Shown: positions 17,677 to 25,106 of the stretch, piece after piece | Layout of the letters: every line of letters starts with the position of its first letter | Numbering within the stretch: position 1 is the stretch's first letter | Origin: Amycolatopsis sp. WAC 01376 | Lineage (GTDB): Bacteria > Actinomycetota > Actinomycetes > Mycobacteriales > Pseudonocardiaceae | DNA: 64,000 nucleotides | Reading direction: 5' to 3' | NCBI RefSeq assembly: GCF_003947415.1 | Contig: NZ_QHKL01000002.1 | Location: 1,178,001-1,242,000, forward strand | Notes under the pieces: generated by a model | Database searches by the model: none | Told to the model about the DNA's origin: nothing | What the model saw: the letters and a program-made list of their open reading frames with translations, nothing else | Program-made: the position numbers and the translations under genes

Positions 17677-17765
17677 GCGAGCAGTCTCACCCACGAGAGT
17701 GGCCTGTAATAACGGCCAATTCTCCTATACTTGAGAAGGCCACTTCTGGAAGTGTGGAGTACAGC
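17677..17765. promoter_or_regulatory. divergent promoter region with paired GGCC half-sites
   Basis: 89 bp between the PNPOx-like gene and the MocR regulator. AGTGGCC (17698-17704) and GGCCACT (17738-17744) form an inverted repeat, with AACGGCCA (17711-17718) between. TATACT (17726-17731) is a good -10 for the regulator gene, so a regulator bound at these sites would cover it. MocR proteins usually bind such sites to control themselves and the divergent gene. Confidence 0.55.
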
Positions 17766-19124
17766 ATGTCCGACACCGCCCTGCCGGTCAGCCTCGACCG
17801 CGATTCGCTCGTCCCGCTCGCGGTCCAGCTGGCCGACGCGTTGCGCGCGGCCGCCGGCGACGGGCATCTGCGCGGTGGCGACAGGCTGCCCTCGACCAGG
17901 GCGCTCGCGAGCAGGCTCGGCGTCAGCCGCACGGTGACGTCGGCGGCGTACGAGCAGCTTCACGCGGAGGGCTGGATCGCGGGCCGCCATGGCTCGGGCA
18001 CGTACGTCACCACCACGCCGCCCGCGGACAGGCCGTCGAAAGGTCCCGCGCCCGGCACGCCCGCCGCGCCGCCCACGCTGGTCGACCTCACCCCGGGTGT
18101 CCCGTGGGCCGACGGCATCGAGAAGGCCGCCTGGCGCCGGGCGTGGCGGGCCGCCGCCGATCCGCGCCCGACCTATCGCGAGGACAGGGCGGGCCTGCCC
18201 GCGTACCGGGACGCCGTGTCCGAACATCTCCTGCGCCACCGCGGCCTCGCCGCCGGGACGGTGCTGGCCACCGGCGGGACGACGGCGGCGGTGATCGAAC
18301 TCGCGGGAGCGGTGCTCTCGCGCGGCGACCGGGTCGCGATCGAGGAGCCGGGTTACCAGCGCGCGGTGCAGGCGTTCCGGCGGGCTGGGATGGAGGTCGT
18401 GCCCGTCCCGGTCGACGAAGAGGGACTGCGCCCGGACGCCGTCCCCGCCGACGTCCGCGCCGTGTACTGCTCTCCGGCGCACCAGTATCCGCTCGGCAGC
18501 AGGATGAGCGCGTCCCGCCGGGTCGACCTCGTCGAACTCGCCCGCGCCGAGGGCATGCTGGTGATCGAGGACGACTACGACGGCGAGCTGCGGTTCGACG
18601 TCGCGCCACTGCCGCTGCTGGCCGCGCTCGCGCCCGACGTCGTCGCGCATCTGGGCACCACGAGCAAGATCCTCACCCCGGCATTGGGCGCGGGCTGGAT
18701 GGTCGCGCCGTCCCCGGTCGCGGCCGCGGTGCTGGAGTACCGCGAAGCGACCGGGACACGCCCTTCGCCCGCGGGGCAGCGAGTGCTCGCCGAGCTGGCG
18801 CGGCACGGTGATCTGGGGCGGCATCTGCGGAAACTCCGGCGGGAACTGTCGGAACGCCGGTCCCTGGTTTCGGCCGCACTGACGTCGGCGGGGATCCCCG
18901 TGCTCGGCGACGACGCGGGCGCGCATCTGGTCGTCCCGTGCCGCTCGGCCGCCGACGAGGCGGCGCGGATGGCGGCGGCGGAACACGCCGGGATCCGGCT
19001 CGACGGGCTGGCCCGGCATTTCGCCGGGACGCCGACGGTGTTCGGGAACCTCATCGGCTACGCGGGCTGCTCGCGGGAGGCGCTGCGATCGGCGCTCAAA
19101 CCGCTGATCGCCGTGCTCGGTTGA
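17766..19124 (+). CDS. pdxR: MocR/PdxR-type transcriptional regulator (GntR HTH plus aminotransferase-like domain)
   Basis: 452 residues. The N-terminal GntR winged helix (about 10-80) reads LRGGDRLPSTRALASRLGVS and AYEQLHAEGWIAGRHGSGTYV. A linker leads to a fold-type I aminotransferase-like domain (about 115-450) in which LGTTSKILTPALGAGWMV holds the PLP lysine. Such regulators sense pyridoxal phosphate. The divergent PNPOx-family gene is the obvious target, hence the PdxR label, which remains an inference. ATG at 17766; GGAAGTGTGGAG lies upstream. Confidence 0.85.
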   Translation: MSDTALPVSLDRDSLVPLAVQLADALRAAAGDGHLRGGDRLPSTRALASRLGVSRTVTSAAYEQLHAEGWIAGRHGSGTYVTTTPPADRPSKGPAPGTPAAPPTLVDLTPGVPWADGIEKAAWRRAWRAAADPRPTYREDRAGLPAYRDAVSEHLLRHRGLAAGTVLATGGTTAAVIELAGAVLSRGDRVAIEEPGYQRAVQAFRRAGMEVVPVPVDEEGLRPDAVPADVRAVYCSPAHQYPLGSRMSASRRVDLVELARAEGMLVIEDDYDGELRFDVAPLPLLAALAPDVVAHLGTTSKILTPALGAGWMVAPSPVAAAVLEYREATGTRPSPAGQRVLAELARHGDLGRHLRKLRRELSERRSLVSAALTSAGIPVLGDDAGAHLVVPCRSAADEAARMAAAEHAGIRLDGLARHFAGTPTVFGNLIGYAGCSREALRSALKPLIAVLG

Positions 19125-19157
19125 CCTCCAGCGAACTGGAGGTCATAGCTTGCGATC

Positions 19158-20126
19158 ATGCGTGAGATCAGAGTGTCCCGATTCGGCGATCCCGGCGTGC
19201 TCGAACAGGTCGAAGTGCCGACCCCCGAACCGGCGGAGGGTGAGCTCCGCGTCGCGGTGACGGCGGCCGGAGTCGGCTGGCTCGACGCCCTCATCAGACG
19301 AGGCGACGGACCCGAGGTGTTCGCGATCGAGCCGCCGTACGTACCGGGCGGGTCGGTGGCGGGCACCGTCGACGCGGTGGGTGCCGGAGTCGACGAAGCC
19401 TGGCTGGGCAAGCAGGTCCTCAGCCACGCGCCCGGCGGCTACGGCGGGGGATACGCGGACACGGTCGTCGCGCTCCCGGACGACACCTTCCCGATTCCGG
19501 ACGGGCTGGATCCCCAGCACGCGGTGGCGCTTTTCGACGACGGCAGCACCGCACTGGCCTTGCTGGAGAAGACTCCGGTCAAGGCCGGGGAGCGGATCCT
19601 GGTGGCGCCCGGCGTCGGCGGGCTCGGCAGCGTGCTGGTGCAGCTCGCCCGCGCGGCGGGCGCGACGGTCATCGCGGCGGTCCGCGGCGACGAAAAGGCG
19701 GCGATCGCGCGGAAACTGGGGGCCGAGCCGGTCGACTACTCGGCGGCGGACTGGACGGGCGAGGTCCTCGCCCGCACCGGCGGTCACCGCCTGGACGTGG
19801 TCTTCGACGGCGTCGGCGGTGAACTCGGTGCCGCCTCGTTGGCACTGCTGGAGAACGGCGGCCGCTTCTCCGGCTACGGCATGTCCAGCGGTGCGGAGAC
19901 CGTGATCGGCGACGCCGACCGCGCCCGGCTGTCCGTTGTGGACATGGCGCAGCTGGTCGGGTTCTGGCCCGACAACCCGCGCCGGGTGCGGGAAGTGCTG
20001 CGGCAGGCGGCCGACGGGAAGCTGACGCCGATCATCGGCCGGACGTATCCGCTGGCGGAGGCGTCCGTCGCGCACTCGGACATCGAGGCGCGGCGGTACA
20101 CCGGCAAGAGCCTGCTCCTGCCCTGA
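19158..20126 (+). CDS. quinone oxidoreductase-like zinc-independent alcohol dehydrogenase family protein
   Basis: 322 residues of the MDR superfamily. The N-terminal GroES-like domain reads PAEGELRVAVTAAGVGWLDALIRRG; the nucleotide-binding motif is VAPGVGGLGSVLVQLARAAGA (about residues 150-170). The usual catalytic zinc cysteines are missing, so it is closer to NADPH:quinone reductases. It lies 33 bp after the MocR gene and could be co-transcribed. The stop TGA, four bases GCGC, and the opposite stop form a 10-bp palindrome with the convergent DUF3515 gene. Confidence 0.85.
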   Translation: MREIRVSRFGDPGVLEQVEVPTPEPAEGELRVAVTAAGVGWLDALIRRGDGPEVFAIEPPYVPGGSVAGTVDAVGAGVDEAWLGKQVLSHAPGGYGGGYADTVVALPDDTFPIPDGLDPQHAVALFDDGSTALALLEKTPVKAGERILVAPGVGGLGSVLVQLARAAGATVIAAVRGDEKAAIARKLGAEPVDYSAADWTGEVLARTGGHRLDVVFDGVGGELGAASLALLENGGRFSGYGMSSGAETVIGDADRARLSVVDMAQLVGFWPDNPRRVREVLRQAADGKLTPIIGRTYPLAEASVAHSDIEARRYTGKSLLLP

Positions 20127-20130
20127 GCGC

Positions 20131-20673
20131 TCAGAACCGCAGCGGCACCGCGGGGAGGTTGGCGGCGATGACCTCGGAAACGGTCTGGAGCGGCCCGGTC
20201 CCCGCGGTGTCCGGCACGGTGAGCGCCGTGTAGACGGGACGGTCCACCGAGAACCACGTCGCGGTGCCCTCGCCCTCGACCTGCAGCCACTGGACGCCGT
20301 TGATCGTCCGCAGCTGCGAGGTCCGGGTGAGTTCCGGCGGCTTGCCGAGACCGCATCGCAGGACCACCGGGTCGCCGGTGCCCCAGCCGACCGTCGCCTC
20401 GGGGGCGGGATCGGCCAGCTTCCGGCGGACCAGCGTGTTCCCGGACGACGTGAGCTCGTGCGGGAGCGCGCCGACGAGTTTCGCGCATTCGGGCGACCCC
20501 GACTGCGGCGCCGGGACCGGGACGAGCGGGAGCGGGCCGTCGGCGGCCGGGGCGACGGGATCCGCGCCGCGGGTCAGCCCGAAGACGGCCACGCCCGCGA
20601 CGAGCAGCACCGCCAGGCAGGCGGCCGCGATCAGCAGGGGTTTCGGGGGAGCGCCGGTGTCCGTGTCAGCCAC
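20131..20673 (-). CDS. DUF3515 family membrane-anchored protein
   Basis: 180 residues. One N-terminal membrane helix (about 12-33), then an extracytoplasmic domain with two conserved cysteines (PECAKLVGALP, VVLRCGLGKP) likely forming a disulfide, and ATWFSVDRPVYTALTVP near the end. The family is actinobacterial and of unknown function. In M. tuberculosis the homologue Rv2980 occupies the same place between gpsA/ddlA and thiL, marking the return to the conserved backbone. Confidence 0.88.
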   Translation of the reverse strand: MADTDTGAPPKPLLIAAACLAVLLVAGVAVFGLTRGADPVAPAADGPLPLVPVPAPQSGSPECAKLVGALPHELTSSGNTLVRRKLADPAPEATVGWGTGDPVVLRCGLGKPPELTRTSQLRTINGVQWLQVEGEGTATWFSVDRPVYTALTVPDTAGTGPLQTVSEVIAANLPAVPLRF

Positions 20674-20692
20674 CGGACCACTACACCACTTG

Positions 20693-20926
20693 TCAGAGAT
20701 GAACGACCGGGCAGGTCAGTGTCCGCGTGATGCCTTCCACGTTCTGCACCTTGGCGACCACGAGCTGACCGAGCTGGTCGACGGTGTCGGCGGCGGCCTT
20801 GACGATGACGTCGTAAGGGCCGGTGACATCCTCCGAACTGGTGACACCGGAGATGGTGGAGATCTCCGCGGCGACCGCGGCGGCTTTGCCGACCTCGGTC
20901 TGGATGAGGATGTATGCGTGGACCAC
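20693..20926 (-). CDS. single-domain Lrp/AsnC ligand-binding (RAM) protein
   Basis: 77 residues starting at GTG 20926, with GAAGGGG upstream. The whole protein is the ligand-binding half of Lrp/AsnC regulators (HAYILIQTEVGKAAAVA..., VTGPYDVIVKAAADTVDQLG), with no DNA-binding domain. Stand-alone RAM proteins assemble as oligomers that bind amino acids and are thought to modulate enzymes or full-length regulators. Located 20 bp upstream of DUF3515 on the same strand and divergent from thiL. Confidence 0.88.
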   Translation of the reverse strand: MVHAYILIQTEVGKAAAVAAEISTISGVTSSEDVTGPYDVIVKAAADTVDQLGQLVVAKVQNVEGITRTLTCPVVHL

Positions 20927-21059
20927 GGCGCGCCCCTTCGTAAAAGTCGGCTCAAGGTAGGAACGTTGTAGCAACGTATCGCCAGCCCCGGGAAAAACCT
21001 AGGGCATCCGACTATCGGTGATCGACATTTGTCCGGACAAGGGAAAGTGGAGGTGACGG

Positions 21060-22016
21060 GTGTCACCGAAAGACGGCACGGTCGCCGGGACCGGTGAATT
21101 CCGGTTGATCGAGGCGGTGACCGCCGACCGGAAACAGCCGGAGACGACACTGCTCGGACCGGGGGACGACGCGGCCGTCGTGGCCAGCCCCGACGGCCGG
21201 ACGGTGGCCTCCACCGACGTCCTCGTGCAGGGCGTCCACTTCCGGCTCGACTGGTCCAGCGCCGAACAGGTGGGGCGCAAGGCGGTCGCGGTGAACCTCA
21301 CCGACATCGCCGCCATGGGCGCGCGCCCGACGTCCGTCCTCATGGGATTCGCCTGCCCGCCGGACACCGAGACGGCACTCGTCACCGAACTCACGCGGGG
21401 CATGTGGCTCGAAGCCGACCGCGCGGGCGTCGGGATCGTCGGCGGCGACATGGTGCGCGCCGATCAGATCGTGATCAGTGTCACCGCCCTCGGCGACCTC
21501 GGCGGCAGGGAACCGGTGACGCGGTCCGGTGCCCGCCCCGGCGACGTCGTCGCGGTCTGCGGACGGCTCGGCTGGGCCGCCGCCGGGCTCGCCGTGCTCG
21601 GGCGGGGTTTCCGCTCACCGGTCAGCGTGGTCAACGCGCAACGCTGTCCCGAACCGGACTACGAGGCGGGGATCCGCGCGGCCGACGGCGGCGCGACGTC
21701 CATGATCGACGTGTCCGACGGGCTCCTGTCCGACCTCGGCCACATCGCCGCGGCCTCCGGCGTCGGGATCGACGTGCGCACGGCGGATCTCGACGTGTCG
21801 AGCAGGCTGACCGAGGTCGGCACCGCGCTCGGCGCCGACCCGCTGAAATGGGTCCTCACCGGCGGCGAGGACCACGCGTTCGCGGCGACCTTCCCCTCGT
21901 TCGCCGACCTGCCGGAGGGCTGGACCGAGATCGGCGTCGTCACCATGCCGGATTCGGGGGTGACGGTGGACGGGAAGCGGTACGGGCACGACAGCGGCTG
22001 GCAGCACTGGCGCTAG
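21060..22016 (+). CDS. thiL: thiamine-monophosphate kinase
   Basis: 318 residues; phosphorylates thiamine monophosphate to the cofactor thiamine diphosphate. Motifs include LLGPGDDAAVV, STDVLVQGVHF, AVNLTDIAAMGARP, GGDMVRAD and IDVSDGLLSDLGHIA, all standard for ThiL. The start is GTG at 21060 with GGAGG 6 bp upstream. It overlaps the convergent GNAT gene by 4 bp, so no terminator hairpin fits between them, unlike every wider convergent gap here. Confidence 0.96.
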   Translation: MSPKDGTVAGTGEFRLIEAVTADRKQPETTLLGPGDDAAVVASPDGRTVASTDVLVQGVHFRLDWSSAEQVGRKAVAVNLTDIAAMGARPTSVLMGFACPPDTETALVTELTRGMWLEADRAGVGIVGGDMVRADQIVISVTALGDLGGREPVTRSGARPGDVVAVCGRLGWAAAGLAVLGRGFRSPVSVVNAQRCPEPDYEAGIRAADGGATSMIDVSDGLLSDLGHIAAASGVGIDVRTADLDVSSRLTEVGTALGADPLKWVLTGGEDHAFAATFPSFADLPEGWTEIGVVTMPDSGVTVDGKRYGHDSGWQHWR

Positions 22017-22759
22017 GCGCGTGGGGCCCACCAGGTCGAGGGTGCGGCGGCGGTGAAACCGAGCGATTCGTACAGCGGCCTGCCGAGGCGGGACGCGGTG
22101 AGGGTGATCGGCAGCTCCGCCAGCGGGGCGAGGGAGCCGAGCATCACCGCCCGTCCGACGCCGCGAGAGCGGAAGGCCTCCGGCGTGCCGACCCAGTAGT
22201 GGCTGCCGAAGCCTTCTTCGACGACCGTGACGCACGCGCCGGCGACCTCGCCGTCGAGCCGCGCGACGAACACGGCGACCCCCGGTTGTTCGAGGATGGC
22301 CATGGGGAACATCTCGCCCTGCCGGAACCGCGCGAGTTCGAAACCTTCGATCACCGCGCGTTCGGCCGCCCGCAGATCCGCCTCGTCGTGCACCCGGACC
22401 ACTTCCATGGCGGGTTCGGCGACCGGGGCGGGCGGACGCAGCATGACGGGCATCTGCCAGCTGCGCATATCCCCGAGATGGTTCAGATCGGTGACACTGA
22501 AAGGATCCTCGGCCTCCACCGGCCCCGTCGCCCGCGCCGCGAGCTCGGTGATCTCCGCCAGTTCTTCCGCGGTGAGGTCGGGCTCCTGGATCAGGACGCG
22601 CAGCCCCGCGCGCTCGTCACCGGCGACGGCGAGAAAGCCACGACGGCGGATCACCTCGTGGCCGCGGGAACGGCCGGTCGCGGCCCAGAACGCGGCGGAG
22701 TTGCGGGCCTGGCGCAGTGGAGCCTCGGCGAGGCCGGTGATGGACGTCTCGATCGACAT
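22013..22759 (-). CDS. GNAT family acetyltransferase
   Basis: 248 residues. The acetyl-CoA-binding GNAT core is in the C-terminal half (FVARLDGEVAGACVTVV, then FRSRGVGRAVMLGSLAPLA as motif A and LYESLGFTAAAPSTWW at the end). The N-terminal half is less typical. ATG 22759 chosen because it precedes the first conserved block. Divergent from a second GNAT gene by 52 bp. Substrate unknown. Confidence 0.8.
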   Translation of the reverse strand: MSIETSITGLAEAPLRQARNSAAFWAATGRSRGHEVIRRRGFLAVAGDERAGLRVLIQEPDLTAEELAEITELAARATGPVEAEDPFSVTDLNHLGDMRSWQMPVMLRPPAPVAEPAMEVVRVHDEADLRAAERAVIEGFELARFRQGEMFPMAILEQPGVAVFVARLDGEVAGACVTVVEEGFGSHYWVGTPEAFRSRGVGRAVMLGSLAPLAELPITLTASRLGRPLYESLGFTAAAPSTWWAPRA

Positions 22760-22811
22760 GAGTGCGAATCTACGTTGGGAGACGGCTCGTCCACTCGCTA
22801 ATCTCGCGCTC

Positions 22812-23282
22812 ATGGACCTTCGCGTGCTGCCCTACGACCACCCCGACGCGGTGAAGCTGCTGGCCGAAGCCCAGCTCGAACTGGCCGCCCGGTACGGCAG
22901 CGAAGACGAGACGCCGATGGACGCGGCGCAGTTCGCCTCGCCGAGGGGGCTGTTCCTGGCCGCGTACCTGGACGACGCCCCGGTCGCGTGCGGTGCCTGG
23001 CGCGCGCACGACGGGCCGGATCCCCTGCTGCCCGGTGACGCCGAGATCAAGCGCATGTTCGTGCTGGCTTCGGCGAGGGGACGAGGCTTCGCGAGGGCGA
23101 TCCTCGCCGACCTGGAACGGACGGCCGCCGAGGCCGGACGGCTGCGTATGGTGCTGGAGACCGGTGACAAGCAGCCGGAAGCCATCGCGCTGTACCTGTC
23201 GGCGGGGTACCGGGAAATCCCGGGTTTCGGGTACTACAAGGACGAACCGGAGAGCATCTGCTTCGGCAAGTCGCTGGTCTAG
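22812..23282 (+). CDS. GNAT family N-acetyltransferase
   Basis: 156 residues, one GNAT domain: PVACGAWRAHDG, IKRMFVLASARGRGFARAIL (motif A) and LYLSAGYREIPGFGYYKDEPESICFGKSL (motif B and C-terminal end). The C-terminal pattern is common in GNATs annotated for amino-acid analogues or small amines, but no substrate is assigned. Eight bp separate it from the carbonic anhydrase gene, so the two form an operon leading towards ung. Confidence 0.85.
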   Translation: MDLRVLPYDHPDAVKLLAEAQLELAARYGSEDETPMDAAQFASPRGLFLAAYLDDAPVACGAWRAHDGPDPLLPGDAEIKRMFVLASARGRGFARAILADLERTAAEAGRLRMVLETGDKQPEAIALYLSAGYREIPGFGYYKDEPESICFGKSLV

Positions 23283-23290
23283 GAGAACGC

Positions 23291-23812
23291 ATGCCGATCT
23301 ACGCACTGGGTGACCTCGAACCGTCGATCCACCCCGACGCCTACGTCCACCCCGACGCGACCGTGATCGGCGACGTCCGGATCGCGGCGTTCGCGTCGGT
23401 GTGGCCGCAGACGGTGCTGCGCGGCGACCACGGCCACATCGAGATCGGTGAGCGGTCGAACGTCCAGGACGGCTGCGTCCTGCACTGCACCCGCAAGGAG
23501 CCGACGATCATCGGGAAGTCCTCCGCCGTCGGGCATTCCGTGCACATCGAGGGCGCCCGGATCGGCGAGGGCTGCCTGATCGCGTCGGGATCGGTGGTGC
23601 TGAACGGAACCGTCGTCGAGGACGGAGGGATGGTCGGCGCGGGCGCGGTTCTCTCCTACGGGTCCCATGTGGACAGTGGGCACATCGCGCTCGGCGTCCC
23701 AGCGAAGACGCGGCCGAACACTTCTTTCGGACCGGACATGATCAAGCTCGTCGTCGATGGTTATGTCGAGCGTGCGGCTCGGTTCCGGGTCGAACTTCGC
23801 CGGCTCGGGTGA
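23291..23812 (+). CDS. gamma-type carbonic anhydrase / acyltransferase-fold protein
   Basis: 173 residues, left-handed beta-helix of hexapeptide repeats (IGDVRIAAFASV, VLRGDHGHIEIGERSNVQDG). The three metal-ligand histidines of gamma carbonic anhydrases are present in DGCVLHCT and VGHSVHIEGARIG. The protein could hydrate CO2 with a bound metal or be an inactive family member; the ligand set favours activity. GGAGAAC precedes the ATG. Confidence 0.85.
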   Translation: MPIYALGDLEPSIHPDAYVHPDATVIGDVRIAAFASVWPQTVLRGDHGHIEIGERSNVQDGCVLHCTRKEPTIIGKSSAVGHSVHIEGARIGEGCLIASGSVVLNGTVVEDGGMVGAGAVLSYGSHVDSGHIALGVPAKTRPNTSFGPDMIKLVVDGYVERAARFRVELRRLG

Positions 23813-23832
23813 CGTGAGTAAGCTCGCACGCC

Positions 23833-24510
23833 GTGACCGCACGACCGCTGCAGGACATCGTCGAAGCAGGCTGGGCGCAAGCCCTCGAACCGGTGGCGCC
23901 GCAGGTCGCCGCGATGGGAGAGTTCCTCCGCGCGGAGATCGCCGCGGGCCGGACCTACCTCCCGGCGGGTGAACACGTGCTGCGGGCGTTCCAGCAGCCG
24001 TTCCACGACGTGCGGGTGCTGATCGTCGGCCAGGACCCGTACCCGACGCCCGGGCACGCCGTCGGGCTGAGCTTCTCGGTGGCGCCGGAGGTCCGGCCGA
24101 TCCCGAAGAGCCTGATCAACATCTACAAGGAGTACTGCGAAGACCTCGGGCACCCGTTGCCGTCGAACGGCGACCTGACGCCCTGGGCCGACCAGGGTGT
24201 GCTGCTGCTCAACAGGTCGCTGACGGTGCAGCCCGGCAAGTCGAACTCGCACCAGGGCAAGGGCTGGGAAGCGGTCACCGAGCAGGCCATCAAGGCCCTC
24301 GCCGCACGGGACGAGCCGATGGTGGCGATCCTGTGGGGCCGCAACGCGCGGAACCTGAAGCCGATGCTGGGGAAGGTGCCGTGCATCGAGTCGGCGCACC
24401 CGAGCCCGCTTTCGGCGCACGCCGGCTTCTTCGGCTCGCGCCCCTTCAGCCGGGCGAACGAGCTGCTGGAGCAGCAAGGCGCCGGTCCCGTGGACTGGAA
24501 GCTCCCCTGA
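23833..24510 (+). CDS. ung: uracil-DNA glycosylase (family 1)
   Basis: 225 residues; removes uracil from DNA. The water-activating loop [17 protein letters not shown] (catalytic Asp68) and the [18 protein letters not shown] leucine-loop motif are complete. The start is GTG at 23833. It is 20 bp from the carbonic anhydrase gene. In M. tuberculosis ung also follows thiL and precedes rpmB. The convergent gap to rpmB holds three hairpins. Confidence 0.96.
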   Translation: MTARPLQDIVEAGWAQALEPVAPQVAAMGEFLRAEIAAGRTYLPAGEHVLRAFQQPFHDVRVLIVGQDPYPTPGHAVGLSFSVAPEVRPIPKSLINIYKEYCEDLGHPLPSNGDLTPWADQGVLLLNRSLTVQPGKSNSHQGKGWEAVTEQAIKALAARDEPMVAILWGRNARNLKPMLGKVPCIESAHPSPLSAHAGFFGSRPFSRANELLEQQGAGPVDWKLP

Positions 24511-24561
24511 CCCTTTGTTGCAGCAGTGACCGGTGTGACTCCTGAGATGACGCCGAAGTCC

Positions 24562-24608
24562 GTGAGGGCCTCCTTCACTACCTTGAGGGTAGGGAAGGAG
24601 GCCCTCAC
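24562..24608. repeat. long palindrome, sub-family E copy 1
   Basis: 21-bp arms (24562-24582, 24588-24608) with a single mismatch and loop TTGAG; the arm begins GTGAGGGCCTCCTTC. The copy at 57690 carries the loop CTCAA, the reverse complement, so the two copies are in opposite orientation. It lies 52 bp after ung in the convergent ung/rpmB gap. Confidence 0.8.
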
Positions 24609-24637
24609 TACGTCCTGGCCGGGGTGGGGCGCTTCGG

Positions 24638-24694
24638 AGTACATGAAGGACCCCTTCCTGTACCTAGACGCAAGGATGGGGTCCTTCATGTACT
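24638..24694. repeat. long palindrome, sub-family D copy 1
   Basis: Arms of 23 bp with a few mismatches close to the loop (24638-24660, 24672-24694); the outer part is AGTACATGAAGGACCCC. The loop region CTGTACCTAGACGCAAGGA is nearly identical to the reverse complement of the loop of the copy at 33912, so loop as well as arms is conserved. Confidence 0.78.
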
Positions 24695-24729
24695 GGGGAA
24701 GGCGGGAACTGAGGAAAGCCCACCTGCCC

Positions 24730-24767
24730 ATAAAAAATGGCGGGTGCTCCGAAGAGCACCCGCCATT
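24730..24767 (-). terminator. intrinsic terminator of rpmB
   Basis: Read on the minus strand: 14-bp perfect stem, TTCG tetraloop (24750-24753), then TTTTTTA at 24737-24731. A classic Rho-independent terminator located 15 bp after the rpmB stop. It is unlike the long palindromes beside it, which lack T runs. Confidence 0.92.
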
Positions 24768-24781
24768 CCCCAAAACCTGGC

Positions 24782-24973
24782 TCAGCCGCGAACGACCTTG
24801 CCCGCCTTGATGCACGAGGTGCAGGCGTTCAAGCGCTTGCGCTGGGACAGACCGATCTTGGCGTGAACGGTCTGGATGTTCGGGTTCCACCGGCGGTTGG
24901 TACGCCGGTGGGAGTGCGAGACCGACTTGCCAAAGCCCGGTCCCTTGCCACAGACGTCGCACACGGCAGCCAC
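24782..24973 (-). CDS. rpmB: 50S ribosomal protein L28 (zinc-binding form)
   Basis: 63 residues from GTG 24973, preceded by AGGAG. CDVCG near the N-terminus and CTSC near the C-terminus make this the C+ form, which binds zinc; actinobacteria often keep a second, zinc-free paralogue under Zur control elsewhere. [18 protein letters not shown] is the conserved core. Divergent from the FakA-like gene, an arrangement related to the rpmB-yloV-recG neighbourhood of Firmicutes. Confidence 0.96.
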   Translation of the reverse strand: MAAVCDVCGKGPGFGKSVSHSHRRTNRRWNPNIQTVHAKIGLSQRKRLNACTSCIKAGKVVRG

Positions 24974-25009
24974 GTCGAACTCCTCTGGATCTGGGACAAA
25001 GAATGATGC

Positions 25010-25025
25010 GCCCAGCATGCTGGGC
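25010..25025. promoter_or_regulatory. 16-bp perfect palindrome in the rpmB/fakA-like divergent gap
   Basis: GCCCAGCATGCTGGGC is a complete palindrome without a spacer. On the minus strand it lies about 10 bp downstream of a possible -10, TACTAT (25040-25035), placing it at the very start of the rpmB transcript. It could be an operator or a 5' RNA hairpin in the rpmB leader. Confidence 0.45.
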
Positions 25026-25106
25026 AACTCGACCATAGTAACCAGTGGCTCAGAGCCCTCCGGCACCGGGTCGATACCCTCGCTGGAACAGCTAGGAGGT
25101 TACGGC

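Noticed and set aside
20124..20133. TGAGCGCTCA palindrome between two convergent stops
   Set aside because: It results from two stop codons facing each other over GCGC; five-base arms are too short for a terminator.
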